A stretch of 64,000 nt of DNA from Chitinophaga pinensis DSM 2588 (GTDB lineage: Bacteria > Bacteroidota > Bacteroidia > Chitinophagales > Chitinophagaceae), in the NCBI RefSeq assembly GCF_000024005.1, contig NC_013132.1, positions 3,714,001-3,778,000 on the forward strand. Direction: 5' to 3'. Below the pieces are notes generated by a model. The model was not told where the DNA came from and ran no database searches. It worked only from the letters and a program-made list of their open reading frames with translations. Shown one piece after another: positions 62,676-64,000 of this stretch (position 1 is the first letter of the stretch; the number at the start of each line of letters is the position of its first letter). The position numbers and the translations under genes are program-made.

Positions 62676-63236
62676 ATGGATCAAATAATGGCCTTGCAAA
62701 GGTGTTTACAGGACATCGGTACATTTTCTCCTGCCGAACTGGAACTCATTGCATCAAAATGCAGCCACCGGTATATCGCTAAGAATGATTATATCCTGCA
62801 ACAGGGAGCCATCTGCAATGCCATCAGCTTCCTGCTGACTGGGTCTTGTTATGAGTCCTATACTGAAGATACAGATGAAAATATCATTGAGCTCTATTGC
62901 GCCTATGATTGCGTCGTCAGTCCGTCCAGCTTCTTTTTGCAGCAAGCGGCTGAACATCCTATAAAAGCCTTTGCAGATTGTGAAGTGTTGACATTAAGCA
63001 TCCATACCCTACATCAGCTGATCGGTATTTCTCCGGTATTTTTTCAGTTGGGTAAGATCTTACAACCGGGTTGGTTTCGTGTAGGTTTTTATGACCAGCG
63101 AATGTCTCCGAAAGAGAAATATAATCACCTGATGACACACAAACCAACTATCATCCGGACTTTTCCATTGAAATTCATTGCTTCCTATCTGAAGATCACC
63201 CCCGAGACGCTTAGCCGTATCCGGGCTGCGCAGTAA
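62676..63236 (+). CDS. Crp/Fnr-family transcriptional regulator
   Basis: The start is set at ATG 62676; the reading opens two codons earlier at a TTG. The cyclic-nucleotide-binding jelly roll runs from about 15 to 115 (HRYIAKNDYILQQGAICNAI, then SFLLTGSCYESYTEDTDENI). The C-terminal winged HTH is short, with FPLKFIASYLKITPETLSRI as the recognition part. At 186 aa it is typical for Bacteroidota Crp/Fnr proteins that lack classical cAMP residues. Targets unknown; the VOC gene behind it, 80 bp away, is one candidate. Confidence 0.88.
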   Translation: MDQIMALQRCLQDIGTFSPAELELIASKCSHRYIAKNDYILQQGAICNAISFLLTGSCYESYTEDTDENIIELYCAYDCVVSPSSFFLQQAAEHPIKAFADCEVLTLSIHTLHQLIGISPVFFQLGKILQPGWFRVGFYDQRMSPKEKYNHLMTHKPTIIRTFPLKFIASYLKITPETLSRIRAAQ

Positions 63237-63316
63237 CATTTCTTGATGCTAATCAAGTTGTAATCTGAGAGAAGAATGCCATATTTGCCGGAGTATTTTA
63301 TCAAATAGCTTCACTT

Positions 63317-63664
63317 ATGATGACCGCCGTTCACCCAAAATTGCCCATGAGGGATAAAAGGGCTACAATAGATTTTTATATCAATAAACTAGGATTTGAG
63401 CGCTTTGGTGGAGATTATGATGGTTACCTGATGGTACAGAAAGACCAGATCCAACTGCATTTTTTCGAATACAAAGAGCTCGATCCTGCATCCAATTACG
63501 GGCAGATCTATATCAGGACAAATGATATCGCCGGTTTATACCAATCTATGCTGGACAAAGGTTTGCCTATCCATCCTAATGGACATCTCCAGGTAAAACC
63601 ATGGGGACAAAAGGAGTTTGCCATGCTGGATCCGGATAATAATTTACTGACCTTCGGACAGTAA
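63317..63664 (+). CDS. VOC-family (glyoxalase/bleomycin-resistance-like) protein
   Basis: A 115-aa single VOC fold: HPKLPMRDKRATIDFYINKL at the start, LMVQKDQIQLHFFEYKE in the middle, and KEFAMLDPDNNLLTFGQ at the end. The last block contains the acidic metal or ligand position of the family (DPDNN). The family includes bleomycin-binding and glyoxalase-like proteins; the function is undefined here. Confidence 0.85.
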   Translation: MMTAVHPKLPMRDKRATIDFYINKLGFERFGGDYDGYLMVQKDQIQLHFFEYKELDPASNYGQIYIRTNDIAGLYQSMLDKGLPIHPNGHLQVKPWGQKEFAMLDPDNNLLTFGQ

Positions 63665-63682
63665 GAAAAGAATCACTATTGA

Positions 63683-64000
63683 CTATAAGAAAGATTGTCT
63701 GAACGCCAGTGGAGAGTAACTGGTTTTTGTCTTAAAGAGCCGGCTGAAAGACTGTGGATGTTCAAAGCCCAGTTGATAGGCGATTTCTGCGACAGACAAA
63801 TCTGAAGTAGATAATATTTCTTTTGCTTTTTCAACCAGTTTACCGTGAATCAGCTGTTGTACATTCTGTCCTGTTAATGTACGCAGCATATCGCCTAAAT
63901 AACCCGGCGACAGGTTCTGTTGTGGAGATAAAGGCTGCCTGTTCCCTGATCTGTATGAGCGCCAATGCTGCTGAGATGTACAATGCGCTTGACGCCGGAT
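63683..64000 (-). pseudogene. Chimeric remnant at the window edge: NmrA-like fragment joined to AraC HTH
   Basis: The frame ending at 63683 reads as the end of an AraC-type HTH (NLSPGYLGDMLRTLTGQNVQ, then SDLSVAEIAYQLGFEHPQSF), from about 63930 downward. Further upstream (about 63925-64000) a different minus-strand frame reads GVKRIVHLSSIGAHTDQGTG, typical of NmrA/NAD(P)-binding SDR proteins. Two gene parts in different frames are therefore joined near 63925. The AraC half lacks its sensor domain. The window ends here, so an upstream remainder is not seen. Confidence 0.6.

Overview
The window looks like a Bacteroidota chromosome, most likely Chitinophaga or a close relative (inference). The evidence is a SusC/SusD pair under an ECF sigma/FecR module, DUF6443-type RHS proteins, a GldA/GldFG-type ABC exporter, a NodT/HAE1/MFP efflux set, and a TAnnTTTG-type -7 element in front of the single tRNA gene. 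No rRNA and no CRISPR array were seen.

Layout. (1) 1-10300: a polymorphic-toxin locus. An outer-membrane-like protein, a 1263-aa secreted YD-repeat protein and a DUF6443/RHS protein follow each other. The RHS protein is split by an apparent frameshift and ends in a JAB/JAMM-like toxin domain; a small exported protein behind it is the likely immunity protein. (2) 10444-20550: an AT-rich accessory island. It holds a caspase-like/GHKL-ATPase fusion, a convergent Gabija-like pair (OLD ATPase-TOPRIM nuclease plus a compact UvrD-like helicase), a J-domain membrane protein, a CoiA-like nuclease and an IS481-family element. Two ~140-bp direct repeats that resemble a tRNA 3' end plus its terminator bracket the J-domain and CoiA genes, and both resemble the tRNA-Lys locus at 32.4 kb. 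(3) 20637-29580: RND efflux operon, DUF420 protein, GlxA-type regulator, DoxX protein and a thioredoxin-fold protein. (4) 29826-36106: small genes of unknown or immunity-like type mixed with gene wreckage (frameshifted gene, truncated alcohol dehydrogenase, ISL3-type transposase tail, LanC-like fragment, TlpA tail) around tRNA-Lys. (5) 36203-43009: peroxiredoxin, WYL regulator, short UvrA-like ATPase, HxlR regulator with divergent SDR, HD phosphohydrolase, alpha/beta-hydrolase lipoprotein. (6) 43713-60755: ECF sigma, FecR, SusC, SusD and a metallohydrolase-like lipoprotein without a visible HExxH, then an ABC ATPase, a GldF/GldG fusion, two MutS-like ATPases lacking the mismatch-recognition domain, and a two-domain M16 peptidase. 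(7) 61092-64000: TPR protein, Crp/Fnr regulator, VOC protein, and a chimeric NmrA/AraC remnant at the edge.

How the genes work together (inference): region 6 reads as one surface-sensing, import, processing and export unit, probably for a peptide-like ligand; its MutS-like pair is unlikely to do mismatch repair. Region 2 reads as a defence island. At least three remnants (43.1-43.5 kb, 63.7-64.0 kb and possibly 32.8-33.5 kb) look like head-to-tail fusions of unrelated genes, as internal deletions would leave.
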